Below, in pieces: positions 17,208-25,479 of a DNA stretch of 37,687 nt (its first letter is position 1; every line of letters begins with the position of its first letter). The DNA lies in NCBI GenBank assembly GCA_021775325.1, contig JAJFID010000253.1:1-37687 (forward strand). The letters are read 5' to 3'. Origin of the DNA: Rhodospirillales bacterium. Lineage in GTDB: Bacteria; Pseudomonadota; Alphaproteobacteria; Rhodospirillales; Casp-alpha2. Position numbers and translations under genes: made by a program. The notes beneath the pieces were generated by a model. The model was given only the letters and a program-made list of their open reading frames with translations, was not told the DNA's origin and made no database searches.

Positions 17208-18245
17208 TTAAACGATGGCCAGCTTCGCTGGCGCTGTTTGAAAACGAGGCATGACGTCACTGGCAAAACGTTGCATGGATTCAAGTGTTTCCGCCTGTGA
17301 TTCACCAATATTGAAATTAAAGATGACTTCGTCAATGCCGATATCATCATAGGTGGACAAGCGGTCAGCCATTTCGTCAGGTGGGCAGATCAGCAGGTTC
17401 TTTTCCAGCTCCTCTATGGTCTGTTCCCTGGGTAACGCCTCGATACAGCCATTTTTGACAATGCCCGGTCCCGTAAAGACGTTGTCGAAACGGGAGTAAT
17501 AATCGTAGGCCAGTTCCAACTTTTCTCTGGCATCTTTCTCGTTGCGGGCGCAATAGCCGACTCGCGATAACAAAATTCTGAGATCGGCACCGGTCACGCC
17601 CATTTCCGTCTTGGCGTTTTTATGCGCCATGACCTGATTCCGAAACACTTCGGGTGTTGCCGACAACGGTGTGGTCTGAATACTGAACCCGCGTCTGGTA
17701 CAGGCCTCAATCGCCTTTTCGTGCAGCGCCGCTATCATAATGGGCAGAGGACGCACGGGTCTGGGCATGATGGTTATGGGGTCGAAATTATAATATGTAC
17801 CTTGCCAGGAGACTTCTTCTTCGCTCAGCAATGCCAGCAGAACATTGAGAGACTCATCAAACTTCTCCCGCGTGTCTTCAATCGGTACGCCCATGCGGGC
17901 TGTCTCATAGGCAAATGCGCCGCGCCCCACACCGAGTATCAGGCGCTCATCGGTCAGAATATCCGCCTGCACGATCTCGCCTGCAAAAACACGCATGTCA
18001 TGCAGCGGCAGGACGACCACGGATGTGGTAATCTCCACGTGTTCGGTTACCGCCGCAACCTTGACCGCCATCTGTAGCGGTGATGGGGTAATCAACACAT
18101 TGATCAGGTGGTGCTCAGGGATGGTAACACCCCGATAACCAAGTTTTTCAGCCAAAATTGCCTGCTCCACCATGTCGGCATAAAGCCGCCTCCCGCCATA
18201 TGCGGGATCAGGGTAATAGCTGGATAAGAAGTGATTGAAATCCAT
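17208..18245 (-). CDS. LLM-class (luciferase-like) flavin-dependent oxidoreductase
   Basis: The 345-aa product is a bacterial-luciferase-like TIM-barrel protein that uses reduced FMN or F420. The barrel is recognisable from the YYPDPAYGG and AEKLGYRGVTIPEHHL segments, the strand TTSVVVLPLHDMRVFAGEIVQADILTDERLILGVGRGAF, and the PRPVRPLPIMIAA stretch. Because the organism looks alphaproteobacterial, FMN is the likelier cofactor. Family members open N-heterocycles, cleave C-S bonds or oxidise long-chain substrates. Here it is the first gene of an operon with a tautomerase and a hydrolase, suggesting it performs the initial oxygenation. An AGGAG ribosome site is 9 bases before the ATG. It is divergent from the LysR gene, which probably controls it. 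No flavin reductase is adjacent. Confidence 0.9.
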   Translation of the reverse strand: MDFNHFLSSYYPDPAYGGRRLYADMVEQAILAEKLGYRGVTIPEHHLINVLITPSPLQMAVKVAAVTEHVEITTSVVVLPLHDMRVFAGEIVQADILTDERLILGVGRGAFAYETARMGVPIEDTREKFDESLNVLLALLSEEEVSWQGTYYNFDPITIMPRPVRPLPIMIAALHEKAIEACTRRGFSIQTTPLSATPEVFRNQVMAHKNAKTEMGVTGADLRILLSRVGYCARNEKDAREKLELAYDYYSRFDNVFTGPGIVKNGCIEALPREQTIEELEKNLLICPPDEMADRLSTYDDIGIDEVIFNFNIGESQAETLESMQRFASDVMPRFQTAPAKLAIV

Positions 18246-18312
18246 TCACGTGACTCCTGATGATGTCGCTTGTCCAAGTGCATACTGACGCAAATTGACT
18301 GAAAGAAAAAAC

Positions 18313-18352
18313 GAATTATATTGCTATATATCTTCGATTATTTCGATAATTC
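18313..18352. promoter_or_regulatory. Candidate LysR operator region with tandem 9-mers
   Basis: The A+T-rich 121-base gap between the divergent oxidoreductase and LysR genes contains TTCGATTAT (18333-18341) directly followed by TTCGATAAT (18342-18350). The arms GAATTAT (18313-18319) and ATAATTC (18346-18352) form a wide inverted repeat. LysR regulators usually bind such A+T-rich sites in the divergent gap. The exact site is not proven. Confidence 0.4.
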
Positions 18353-18366
18353 TATAGGGCGAAATC

Positions 18367-19209
18367 ATGCAACTTGCCGCGATTGAGACATTTCTGATTA
18401 TTGTGGAGACCGGCTCGCTGACCCGTGCGGCCGAACGACTGAACGTCACACAATCCACTGTCAATGCACGCCTCAACGGGCTGGAAGATACGCTGGGCCA
18501 AAAACTGTTCACACGGCGTAAGTCCGGTACCGAACTGACCTATGCCGGTTTCAGCTTCGAGCGTCATGCCCAGCTCATGAGTGATGTCTGGAGTCTTGCA
18601 AGGCGGGAATCATCGCTGCCACCAGATACCACAAGCGTCTGTAATATCGGTTGTCACTGGGATCTGTGGCCGGGCCTCGGAAAGAGTTTTCTTGATTCCA
18701 TCGCCGTTACGCACCCGGATGTAGCCCTGTCCGCCTGGCCCGGCGAACAACGCGACATGGATCATTGGCTGGACATTGGTCTGGTGGACGCCGCCATCTG
18801 CTTTTCACCCACGGTCCATGACAACACCGCCGCTCATCATCTGATTGAAGACGAGCTGGTTCTGGTATCGACCCTGCGTCATCAGGACGATTACGCGGCC
18901 CATATGCACGATGCGGCATTTGTGTATGCTGACAATGGTGAAGAGTTTCGTCGCCAGTACGCTGCCACGTTCCCCGACAACAGGAATCCCGCCATCACCT
19001 TTGGCTGTGCCGCATGGGCACTGGAACACATGCGCACCCATGGCGGGGCGGCCTATCTTCCGCGTCGACTCGTAACAAACGAAGGCTGGGCCACCATTCT
19101 TGAAACCGCACCACAGTTTCGGCGCGCCGCATCTCTCGTCGTCAACCATCGCGTGGCACGTGAGTGGCCCTGGCTTACGCCAATTCTGGAGAAAGTAATG
19201 GCTGCCTAA
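18367..19209 (+). CDS. LysR-family transcriptional regulator
   Basis: The 280-aa product has the N-terminal winged helix-turn-helix of LysR proteins (residues 3-61: IETFLIIVETGSLTRAAERLNVTQSTVNARLNGLEDTLGQKLFTR) and a C-terminal effector-binding domain of the periplasmic-binding fold. It is slightly shorter than the usual 290-310 residues. It is divergent from the luciferase-like oxidoreductase operon, the classic arrangement for a LysR regulator and its target. It may also act on the nearby amidase and TRAP genes. Its stop overlaps the stop of the convergent xerD gene. Confidence 0.93.
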   Translation: MQLAAIETFLIIVETGSLTRAAERLNVTQSTVNARLNGLEDTLGQKLFTRRKSGTELTYAGFSFERHAQLMSDVWSLARRESSLPPDTTSVCNIGCHWDLWPGLGKSFLDSIAVTHPDVALSAWPGEQRDMDHWLDIGLVDAAICFSPTVHDNTAAHHLIEDELVLVSTLRHQDDYAAHMHDAAFVYADNGEEFRRQYAATFPDNRNPAITFGCAAWALEHMRTHGGAAYLPRRLVTNEGWATILETAPQFRRAASLVVNHRVAREWPWLTPILEKVMAA

Positions 19210-20189
19210 AAATCCCTTGTGGGATTAACCATCGCCAGCGGGTGCGCCGATTCCACCAGTGACTTGAGCCGTTCATCCAGCACGTGGGTATAGATCTGTG
19301 TGGTCGATACGTCAGAGTGCCCTAACATTTGCTGCAGTGAACGCAGGTCGGCACCATGCGCCAGCATGTGGCTGGCGAAAGAATGGCGTAGTACGTGTGG
19401 GGATACCTTGCGCGGGTCCAGTCCGGCACGGACGGCCAGTTCTTTCATGAGTTGGCCAAACCGGGCACGGGTGAGATAGCCACCCTTACCTCGCGAAGGA
19501 AACAGAAAACTGCTGGCTAGTCCCGCACGTCCTTTTGGAAGGAATCCCTCGCGGACCTCCCTATAGGCCTCAATCGCGTCCATTGCAGGCTCACTCAGCG
19601 GCACCATGCGTTCTTTGCCACCCTTGCCACGAACAATCAGCATGCGTCCGTCACCGGTCACAGCCGAGAGCGGAAGACCGACCAGTTCTGTTACGCGCAG
19701 GCCAGTGGCGTACAGGACTTCAAGCAAAGCGACCAGACGAAGACCGTCACGTCCTTCGTAGTTTTCTGCCGCTACCAGCAGCGCGTCCACATCGTCCTCG
19801 CTCAGGTACTTGGGCAGGCTCTTACCGACCACGGGACTGTCGACGGCATCTACCGGATTATCTGTGCGAATGCCTTCAGCAAACAGAAATCGAAAAAACA
19901 TTCGGATGGATGACAGATGTCGCGCCGCCGTTCGTGAAGACATCCCCCTTGACGACAACTCTTTCAGATAAGCCTTTATCACGCGGGTATCAGCATCCTC
20001 CGGCAACTTTCGACGCGCCGTCGCAAAGTCGGCAAATTGCACCAGGTCTCGCTCGTATGACTCGATTGTATTGTTGCTTGAATTGCGCTCGACCATAAGC
20101 ATTTCCAGATAGGCATCGATCCAGCGCCGGGAAGGATTTCGACGTGAGCGGGTCGCCCCATCGTTGTCATCGCCCCGCTGCCTGTTCAC
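19206..20189 (-). CDS. xerD: Tyrosine recombinase XerD
   Basis: XerD, with XerC, resolves chromosome dimers at dif. The 327-aa product has the SAM-like N-terminal core-binding domain (residues 22-110) and the catalytic domain with all residues visible: R165 (ATGLRVTEL), K189 (GKGGKE), H265 and R268 (HVLRHSFASH), H291 (LGHSDVSTTQIY) and Y300. The sequence fits XerD better than a phage integrase. The start is GTG at 20189, overlapping the stop of the upstream 624-aa gene as GTGA, which implies translational coupling; the N-terminal 20 residues are basic and longer than usual. It converges on the LysR gene with overlapping stops. Confidence 0.92.
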   Translation of the reverse strand: MNRQRGDDNDGATRSRRNPSRRWIDAYLEMLMVERNSSNNTIESYERDLVQFADFATARRKLPEDADTRVIKAYLKELSSRGMSSRTAARHLSSIRMFFRFLFAEGIRTDNPVDAVDSPVVGKSLPKYLSEDDVDALLVAAENYEGRDGLRLVALLEVLYATGLRVTELVGLPLSAVTGDGRMLIVRGKGGKERMVPLSEPAMDAIEAYREVREGFLPKGRAGLASSFLFPSRGKGGYLTRARFGQLMKELAVRAGLDPRKVSPHVLRHSFASHMLAHGADLRSLQQMLGHSDVSTTQIYTHVLDERLKSLVESAHPLAMVNPTRDF

Positions 20190-22060
20190 AGTCCACCTGC
20201 GATAGCCGCTTCGATGGCCAGTGTCCGGGCTTCCTGATACAGCCCTGTTGCGCTGAGGCTACGAACCACATGCCCCATGGTTATGGAATCCACCATGCCC
20301 GGGCCGCCATCGCCCAGCACCAGTGAAGCCAGCAAAACCGTTTCACCAACACGACCACCATTGGACGAGGCGGCCAGCCTGTACCAGAGTGCCGGGTCGG
20401 GCAGCGCCCGCGGTTCCCGGGCATCTTCAAATCCCAGAATTTCCCAGGAACCGGGGTCGACAGGTTCGCCCAGGTTATCGAGCAACGAGAACAACAAAGC
20501 GGCGCGTTGGCGCCATCCGTCCTGCACGCCAGCGGTGATGAGCCAGTCTCCCAAACCGACCTGAGAGGGAAGTCCGTCACTTTGCAGGCTCGCGAGACGG
20601 ACAATCGGTATTAACGAAGTCAGTGCGTCCAAGGCGTCAACTGACCGTGTTGCATTCAGCTCCAGCATCTTTAACCAGCCTTGGGCAGCATTGGCATTTC
20701 CTGTCAGCACGAAAGCCCGAACGGCATCGCCTGCGAACCAGATCAGATCGGACCGCGGTGCCACACCCGCAATGATGTCGAGAAACGCATCCGCTGTAGA
20801 TGCATATCGATCATCCCGCCGAGCTATCTCAAGCGCCAATGCTGCCGCCTCAGCCTTGGCACCGTGAACGGTTTGCTGACGTGCCGCCTGATAAAGCAAG
20901 GCCCGCGCCATAGGGCCATCCAGTGTCTCTGCCGTACTGATAGGACTTTCCAGCTCGTCTGTGGTGAACGGCACACTGAGATAGAGATTGCGATGGTCCT
21001 GTACAGGTAAAGCCGCCGATGCAGCCGCCAGTTCACCGGCTTCCAGCCGTGTGGCGATATCCAGATCCTGATTTGATGCAATTGCGGCCAGAATAACAGG
21101 TGACGGCACATCAACGGCATCCTCGGCGAGGCGGGCATTGCTGGAGCGAAGGACAGCCATGTGCAATGGCGACTGGTCACTCAATGAGTTCAGCACCGGA
21201 GTTTCACCCCGGATCATGGAATCCAGCATCAGCAGAAGCGTATCTTCCTCCGCTCCCAGTTCCCGCATGAGTGCCAGCCCCAAGTCAGCCTCCGCAGATG
21301 CTCCGGCCAAAATCTGGCAGAAAATGAATAGCTTCTGCCAATAATCACCGCCGCCCTCACTGACCACGCTGCTGGCCGTACCACATGCTTCGACAAATTT
21401 GCCGCCATTCAGTGCAACCTCGGATTCAATGCGGAGCAGTCGTTCATTGGCGTTGCGGCCAGGCGTAACGGCAAGCAATTCTCGCGCGGCAGCCACTTCA
21501 CCCATGGCCGATAGCACTTCCAGGCGGTGGGCTATAAAATCACCTTCTCCCGTTGTATTGTCCGGCAGTGCCGCTTCACTGATAAGTAAACGTCGCATGA
21601 CACGACGCAATGCCGGTGACGTCGTACTGACCGGCAATCGATCCATCAGATCATAAACGGTTTCATATCGCGTGCCCCGCCACACACTGTAGGGAAGGCC
21701 GCCTTCCTGTTCGGTCAGCAATCCGACAGAGTCCGCAGTCACCACCGTCAGTTGGTCGATCTCAATTGAGTTATCGCCGCTTCCGACACTACCGACAGGT
21801 TGATCGCTTGGTGTCCACTTGTCCTCATTTGTCCCGGAAGGCGGCACCAGTTCCACATCATCAAGGACCAGAGGTTCCAGCGATTGTGGCGCTACATCAG
21901 CAGGCTGATCTGTAACTGGAGGCGCGATTGGTTGGCCGTCCGGATCGGTCAGCACAGTTTGCCCCGACGCGTGATGCGAGAAGATCGTCAAAATCACGAC
22001 AAGAGCCGACAAGATTTTCGGCGGCCGGCTCAGCCAGGCACTAGCCCGGAAAATTGTCAT
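20186..22060 (-). CDS. Exported 624-aa alphaproteobacterial protein of unknown function
   Basis: I do not know its function. The N-terminus is a signal peptide or anchor (basic residues, then a hydrophobic stretch near residues 16-29, with a possible cleavage region around SHHASGQ). A Pro/Asp-rich linker follows (to about residue 100). The rest is a long alpha-helical, Ala- and Leu-rich region with helical-hairpin character like degenerate TPR or Sel1 repeats (for example EVLSAMGEVAAARELLAV, GNANAAQGWLKML, LYQEARTLAIEAAI). As I recall, proteins of this kind, sometimes mislabelled antifreeze glycopeptide polyprotein, sit between xerD and a small membrane-protein gene near aroK in other Rhodospirillales. 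That context suggests a cell-envelope role. Its start overlaps the 46-aa gene by 20 bases and its stop overlaps xerD. Confidence 0.8.
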   Translation of the reverse strand: MTIFRASAWLSRPPKILSALVVILTIFSHHASGQTVLTDPDGQPIAPPVTDQPADVAPQSLEPLVLDDVELVPPSGTNEDKWTPSDQPVGSVGSGDNSIEIDQLTVVTADSVGLLTEQEGGLPYSVWRGTRYETVYDLMDRLPVSTTSPALRRVMRRLLISEAALPDNTTGEGDFIAHRLEVLSAMGEVAAARELLAVTPGRNANERLLRIESEVALNGGKFVEACGTASSVVSEGGGDYWQKLFIFCQILAGASAEADLGLALMRELGAEEDTLLLMLDSMIRGETPVLNSLSDQSPLHMAVLRSSNARLAEDAVDVPSPVILAAIASNQDLDIATRLEAGELAAASAALPVQDHRNLYLSVPFTTDELESPISTAETLDGPMARALLYQAARQQTVHGAKAEAAALALEIARRDDRYASTADAFLDIIAGVAPRSDLIWFAGDAVRAFVLTGNANAAQGWLKMLELNATRSVDALDALTSLIPIVRLASLQSDGLPSQVGLGDWLITAGVQDGWRQRAALLFSLLDNLGEPVDPGSWEILGFEDAREPRALPDPALWYRLAASSNGGRVGETVLLASLVLGDGGPGMVDSITMGHVVRSLSATGLYQEARTLAIEAAIAGGL

Positions 22061-22181
22061 CAGGCAATACCCTCTCTACCGGCGCAGAAGGTGCCGGGAT
22101 ATCCCAGGTCGCCAAAAACAGGGCACCGCCAGCCAAACTGGTCAATAGAAACAGAATCAAAACGGTCGAAATTCGCAACAT
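22041..22181 (-). CDS. 46-aa membrane miniprotein upstream of the exported 624-aa protein
   Basis: From ATG 22181 the product is 46 residues: one hydrophobic helix (residues 5-23, LRISTVLILFLLTSLAGGA), then FLATWDIPAPSAPVERVLPDDNFPG. I recall proteins with the same WDIPAP-x-VE-x-V(I/L)PD ending in other alphaproteobacteria beside aroK and xerD, so I take this gene as real although it is very short. AGGGA lies about 11 bases upstream of this ATG. A longer version from ATG 22223 (60 aa) or beyond is possible but lacks a good ribosome site. The gene overlaps the next by 20 bases. It is divergent from aroK. Confidence 0.7.
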   Translation of the reverse strand: MLRISTVLILFLLTSLAGGALFLATWDIPAPSAPVERVLPDDNFPG

Positions 22182-22227
22182 AGCGTTTTCAAATCCCTGA
22201 TTGAGATTAGCACGAATGGTCATTATA

Positions 22228-22244
22228 GGTCTTCTGTGAAGACC
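22228..22244. repeat. Small perfect inverted repeat in the aroK divergent gap
   Basis: GGTCTTC (22228-22234) and GAAGACC (22238-22244) are separated by three bases. It lies upstream of the minus-strand miniprotein, in its likely leader. It could be an RNA hairpin or a regulator site. No further support. Confidence 0.35.
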
Positions 22245-22270
22245 CTTGGTATTTGTGGTACCTGTTCTGT

Positions 22271-22294
22271 TGTATAGAATAGGCTGTATAGAAT
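22271..22294. repeat. Direct repeat TGTATAGAAT x2 upstream of aroK
   Basis: The ten-base word occurs at 22271-22280 and 22285-22294, with a period of 14 bases, about 80-100 bases before the aroK start. Each copy contains a -10-like TATAGA. The pair may be overlapping promoter elements or a tandem binding site. Confidence 0.4.
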
Positions 22295-22375
22295 TCAACT
22301 GTGACAATATTGCGGCAGTCTACCGGGTGAGCAGGTCGCATTCAACAACGTGCCCAAACGAGCGACATTTTCGAC

Positions 22376-22918
22376 ATGACTGGTCCGAAAACGATACAGA
22401 ACTCTGTCATTCTGGTAGGATTAATGGGGGCAGGGAAAACAAGTGTAGGCCGAAAACTGGCGGCTTTGCTGGATTTTCCCTTTGTCGATGCCGATCAGGA
22501 AATCGAAATGGCGGCGGGCTGTACCATCGAGGACTTTTTTGAGTTGCACGGCGAAGCTGAGTTTCGCAAGGGCGAAGAAAAAGTGATTCGCCGACTGCTG
22601 GAGTCGGGCCCGCAAGTCCTGGCGACTGGTGGTGGTGCCTATATGAACCCATCGATTCGCGAAGTCATTGCACAACATGGCATTTCTGTATGGCTCCGGG
22701 CCGACCTGGATATTCTGTGTAAACGAACCGGCAGACGTGGTGGCAGGCCTTTGTTGAAAGCAGGCAACCCAGAGGACGTGCTTCAGAAACTCATGGACGA
22801 ACGCTATCCCATATACGCAAAAGCGGATATTGTCGTGGATACGAGTCAGGAAAGTATCGACCTGACGGCCAATAACATTCTGGAATCGCTGGTCGCCTTC
22901 AATCCTGAAACAAAATAG
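22376..22918 (+). CDS. aroK: Shikimate kinase
   Basis: AroK phosphorylates shikimate at the 3-hydroxyl in aromatic amino acid synthesis. The 180-aa product carries the P-loop GLMGAGKT (residues 15-22), the DAD motif with D38 and D40, R64 in EAEFRKGE, the GGG turn (residues 85-87) and R124 in the lid (GGRPLL). All shikimate- and ATP-binding positions appear present. The ATG at 22376 has no strong ribosome site. aroB follows 24 bases later and a CNNM/CorC gene 2 bases after that, the usual alphaproteobacterial order. Confidence 0.97.
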   Translation: MTGPKTIQNSVILVGLMGAGKTSVGRKLAALLDFPFVDADQEIEMAAGCTIEDFFELHGEAEFRKGEEKVIRRLLESGPQVLATGGGAYMNPSIREVIAQHGISVWLRADLDILCKRTGRRGGRPLLKAGNPEDVLQKLMDERYPIYAKADIVVDTSQESIDLTANNILESLVAFNPETK

Positions 22919-22942
22919 AAAGTCCGAGATAGTCTGTCCCCA

Positions 22943-24091
22943 ATGAGCAATCCTGTTTCTTCCAATTCAGAGTCATTGAAAAGTTGCGATACTATTGCCG
23001 TGGCGCTTGGTGATCGCGCTTACGACATTCACGTGGGCGGAGGACTGATTGCGTCGGCTGGCGGACGAATTGCACCGCTGTTGGCAAAACCGGAAACCGT
23101 GATTGTTACCGACGCGAACGTGGCAAAGCACTGGCTTGATCCACTACAAACGTCCCTTACCGCCGCTGGTGTATCTTCTCAGGCTCTTGTCATGCCGGCA
23201 GGTGAGCCCACCAAGAATTTTGAAAATTTGGCAAAGGTCATTGACTGCTTTCTCCAGGTACCCGTTGAAAGGAGTTCGGTCGTCATTGCTCTCGGCGGTG
23301 GTGTTGTTGGCGATCTGACTGGGTTCGCAGCAGCCTCCACGCTGCGTGGCATAAACTTCGTTCAAATTCCCACGACTCTGTTGGCCCAGGTTGACAGTTC
23401 GGTTGGTGGTAAGACCGGAATCAATGCCATACAAGGCAAAAACCTGATTGGTGCATTTCATCAACCCGCTATGGTACTGGCTGATACGGATGTACTCGGT
23501 ACGTTGCCGGAACGCGAGATGCAGGCGGGTTACGCAGAGATTGTGAAATACGGCTTGATTCGCGATGCCGCCTTTTTTGGCTGGCTTGAAGATAATGCCA
23601 GCAGGGTCTTGTCTGGTGACACCCAGGCGCTGCGACACGCCATTCTGGAAAGTTGCCGGGCAAAAGCCCGGATTGTGGGTGCTGATGAACGCGAAAAAGG
23701 TCAGCGTGCCCTGTTGAACTTCGGGCATACTTTTGGACATGCTCTGGAGGCCGAAAATGCATATGGCCCGGCACTTCTCCACGGTGAAGCCGTAGCCATC
23801 GGTTCGGTACTGGCACTGGAACTCTCAGAACGCATAGGCTTGTGTCCGCAGGACCGCGCCCGTCAACTGATCGCTCATCTGACACACCTGGGCATGCCAA
23901 GCCGTATATCACAGATTGATAATGCCAATACATGGTCTGCGGATGACCTGTTGGAGCACATGCGTTCGGACAAAAAGGTATCGGGCGGAAAACTTACCTT
24001 CATCCTTGCCAACGACATCGGGGATGCTTTTGTCACGACTGACGTCCAGGAAGAAGATGTACTGGCTGTTCTGGAAGAGAGTTTGCGTTAG
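22943..24091 (+). CDS. aroB: 3-dehydroquinate synthase
   Basis: AroB converts DAHP to 3-dehydroquinate, the second step of the shikimate pathway, using NAD+ and Zn2+ or Co2+. The 382-aa product has the family segments ALGGGVVGDLTGFAAAS, IPTTLLAQVDSSVGGKTGIN and NLIGAFHQP. The metal ligands are in GYAEIVKYG (Glu), FGHTFGHALE (His) and LLHGEAVAIG (His). The N-terminal 20 residues are a little longer than usual and polar. Its stop is 2 bases before the start of the downstream CNNM-type gene, so translation is probably coupled. Confidence 0.97.
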   Translation: MSNPVSSNSESLKSCDTIAVALGDRAYDIHVGGGLIASAGGRIAPLLAKPETVIVTDANVAKHWLDPLQTSLTAAGVSSQALVMPAGEPTKNFENLAKVIDCFLQVPVERSSVVIALGGGVVGDLTGFAAASTLRGINFVQIPTTLLAQVDSSVGGKTGINAIQGKNLIGAFHQPAMVLADTDVLGTLPEREMQAGYAEIVKYGLIRDAAFFGWLEDNASRVLSGDTQALRHAILESCRAKARIVGADEREKGQRALLNFGHTFGHALEAENAYGPALLHGEAVAIGSVLALELSERIGLCPQDRARQLIAHLTHLGMPSRISQIDNANTWSADDLLEHMRSDKKVSGGKLTFILANDIGDAFVTTDVQEEDVLAVLEESLR

Positions 24092-24093
24092 AC

Positions 24094-25371
24094 ATGTTTA
24101 TTACGCTGATCATCATATTCCTGCTGTTGTTGTTGTCAGCATTTTTCTCCGGCTCGGAAACTGCGCTCACTGCAGCATCCCGCCCGGCAATGCATCAACT
24201 TGAGCAGGATGGAAATCACCGCGCCGTCATTGTTAACAAATTACATAGCCGGAAAGACCGGTTAATCGGCACCATCTTGCTCGGCAACAATCTGGTCAAC
24301 ATCCTGGCGTCAGCGTTGGCCACCAGCATCATGATTGCGACGTTTGGCGAAGCAGGTATCGCCTACGCCACGATCGCCATGACCGTACTGGTGCTGGTGT
24401 TTGCCGAAGTCCTGCCGAAAAGCTATGCCATCGACAATGCAAACCGCATGGCCCTGGCAATTGCACCGACCGTTCGTTTTCTGGTGATCGCCCTGCTGCC
24501 GTTCACCCAGACCATAAACGGCGTGATCTGGTGCATCTTCAAGATGTTTGGCCGGGACTATGGGGCCAGGGACTCCCTTGGCCGTGGCGATGAAGAACTT
24601 CGCGGGGCAATTGAGTTACATGATCGCGACGACGCAGATGTAAAATCTGAAAGGGCAATGTTGCGCAGTGTTCTGGAGCTTGCCAATGTTCAGATTGGTG
24701 AGGTTATGACCCATCGCAAAAATGTCGCCACCATCGATGCGACATTGCCGCCAGAAGAAATTGTCACGCAGGTGCTGGAAAGCCCCTACACACGCATTCC
24801 CCTGTGGCGTGAGGATCCTGATGACGTTATTGGCGTCCTCCATGCCAAGGCATTACTGCGGGCGCTGTACAAATCGCCCAACAAGCCACCCGCGGACATT
24901 GATATCGTCGCGCTGGCCGCTGAACCGTGGTTCGTACCCGAAACGACGACGCTTGATGACCAACTGGAAGCATTCCGAGAGCGGCATGAGCATTTTGCGC
25001 TGGTCGTTGACGAGTATGGCGCACTCATGGGTATTGTTACGCTTGAAGATATTCTTGAAGAGATCGTTGGGGAGATTGAAGACGAGCATGATGTGGTCGT
25101 AACCGGTGTTCACCAGCACGCCGACGGTCGATATGTTGTTGAGGGCACCGTCACCATCCGCGATCTCAACCGCGAGTTTGAATGGAACCTGCCGGACGAA
25201 GATGCGTCAACCATTGCCGGGTTGGTGTTGCACGAGTCGCGCCGCATTCCGGAGGTCGGACAGGCCTTCATGTTCCATGAATTCAGGTTTGAAATCCTGG
25301 AGCGGCAACGCAACCAGATCACCTCGGTAGGCGTAACGCCCCCAGGCGGACATATGCTTTACGGTGGATAA
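24094..25371 (+). CDS. CNNM/CorC-HlyC family membrane protein with CBS pair
   Basis: The 425-aa product has an N-terminal CNNM (DUF21) membrane domain of about three to four helices (to residue 150; the ETALTAASRPAMHQLEQDGN and LIGTILLGNNLVNILASALAT segments are diagnostic). A CBS-domain pair follows (residues 200-330, with VMTHRKNVATIDATLPPEEIV and EYGALMGIVTLEDILEEIVGEIEDEHD), then a C-terminal CorC/HlyC transporter-associated domain. Homologues are linked to Mg2+ efflux or Co2+/Mg2+ homeostasis; hemolysin names in this family are misleading. It is the last gene of the aroK-aroB cluster, an arrangement common in alphaproteobacteria without a known functional link. Confidence 0.94.
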   Translation: MFITLIIIFLLLLLSAFFSGSETALTAASRPAMHQLEQDGNHRAVIVNKLHSRKDRLIGTILLGNNLVNILASALATSIMIATFGEAGIAYATIAMTVLVLVFAEVLPKSYAIDNANRMALAIAPTVRFLVIALLPFTQTINGVIWCIFKMFGRDYGARDSLGRGDEELRGAIELHDRDDADVKSERAMLRSVLELANVQIGEVMTHRKNVATIDATLPPEEIVTQVLESPYTRIPLWREDPDDVIGVLHAKALLRALYKSPNKPPADIDIVALAAEPWFVPETTTLDDQLEAFRERHEHFALVVDEYGALMGIVTLEDILEEIVGEIEDEHDVVVTGVHQHADGRYVVEGTVTIRDLNREFEWNLPDEDASTIAGLVLHESRRIPEVGQAFMFHEFRFEILERQRNQITSVGVTPPGGHMLYGG

Positions 25372-25415
25372 TAAGAAAAATTTGACAGACGGTACAATTT
25401 TAACATTTTTAGGTC

Positions 25416-25431
25416 TATGATACGTATTATA
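25416..25431. promoter_or_regulatory. Imperfect palindrome upstream of the CBS gene
   Basis: TATGATACGTATTATA is a 16-base near-perfect palindrome (one mismatched pair) around ATACGTAT, about 50 bases before the CBS gene. A TTGACA at 25382-25387 lies upstream, though spacing to any clear -10 is not ideal. It may be an operator or simply A+T-rich promoter DNA. Confidence 0.3.
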
Positions 25432-25479
25432 CCAAATGCCGGATGAAGTAGAATCAACCCCGGCCAAGGGAGTGGAACC

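Noticed and set aside
23144-23782. 212-codon open frame antisense within aroB
   Set aside because: Lies inside a complete aroB with intact metal ligands; no domain recognised.
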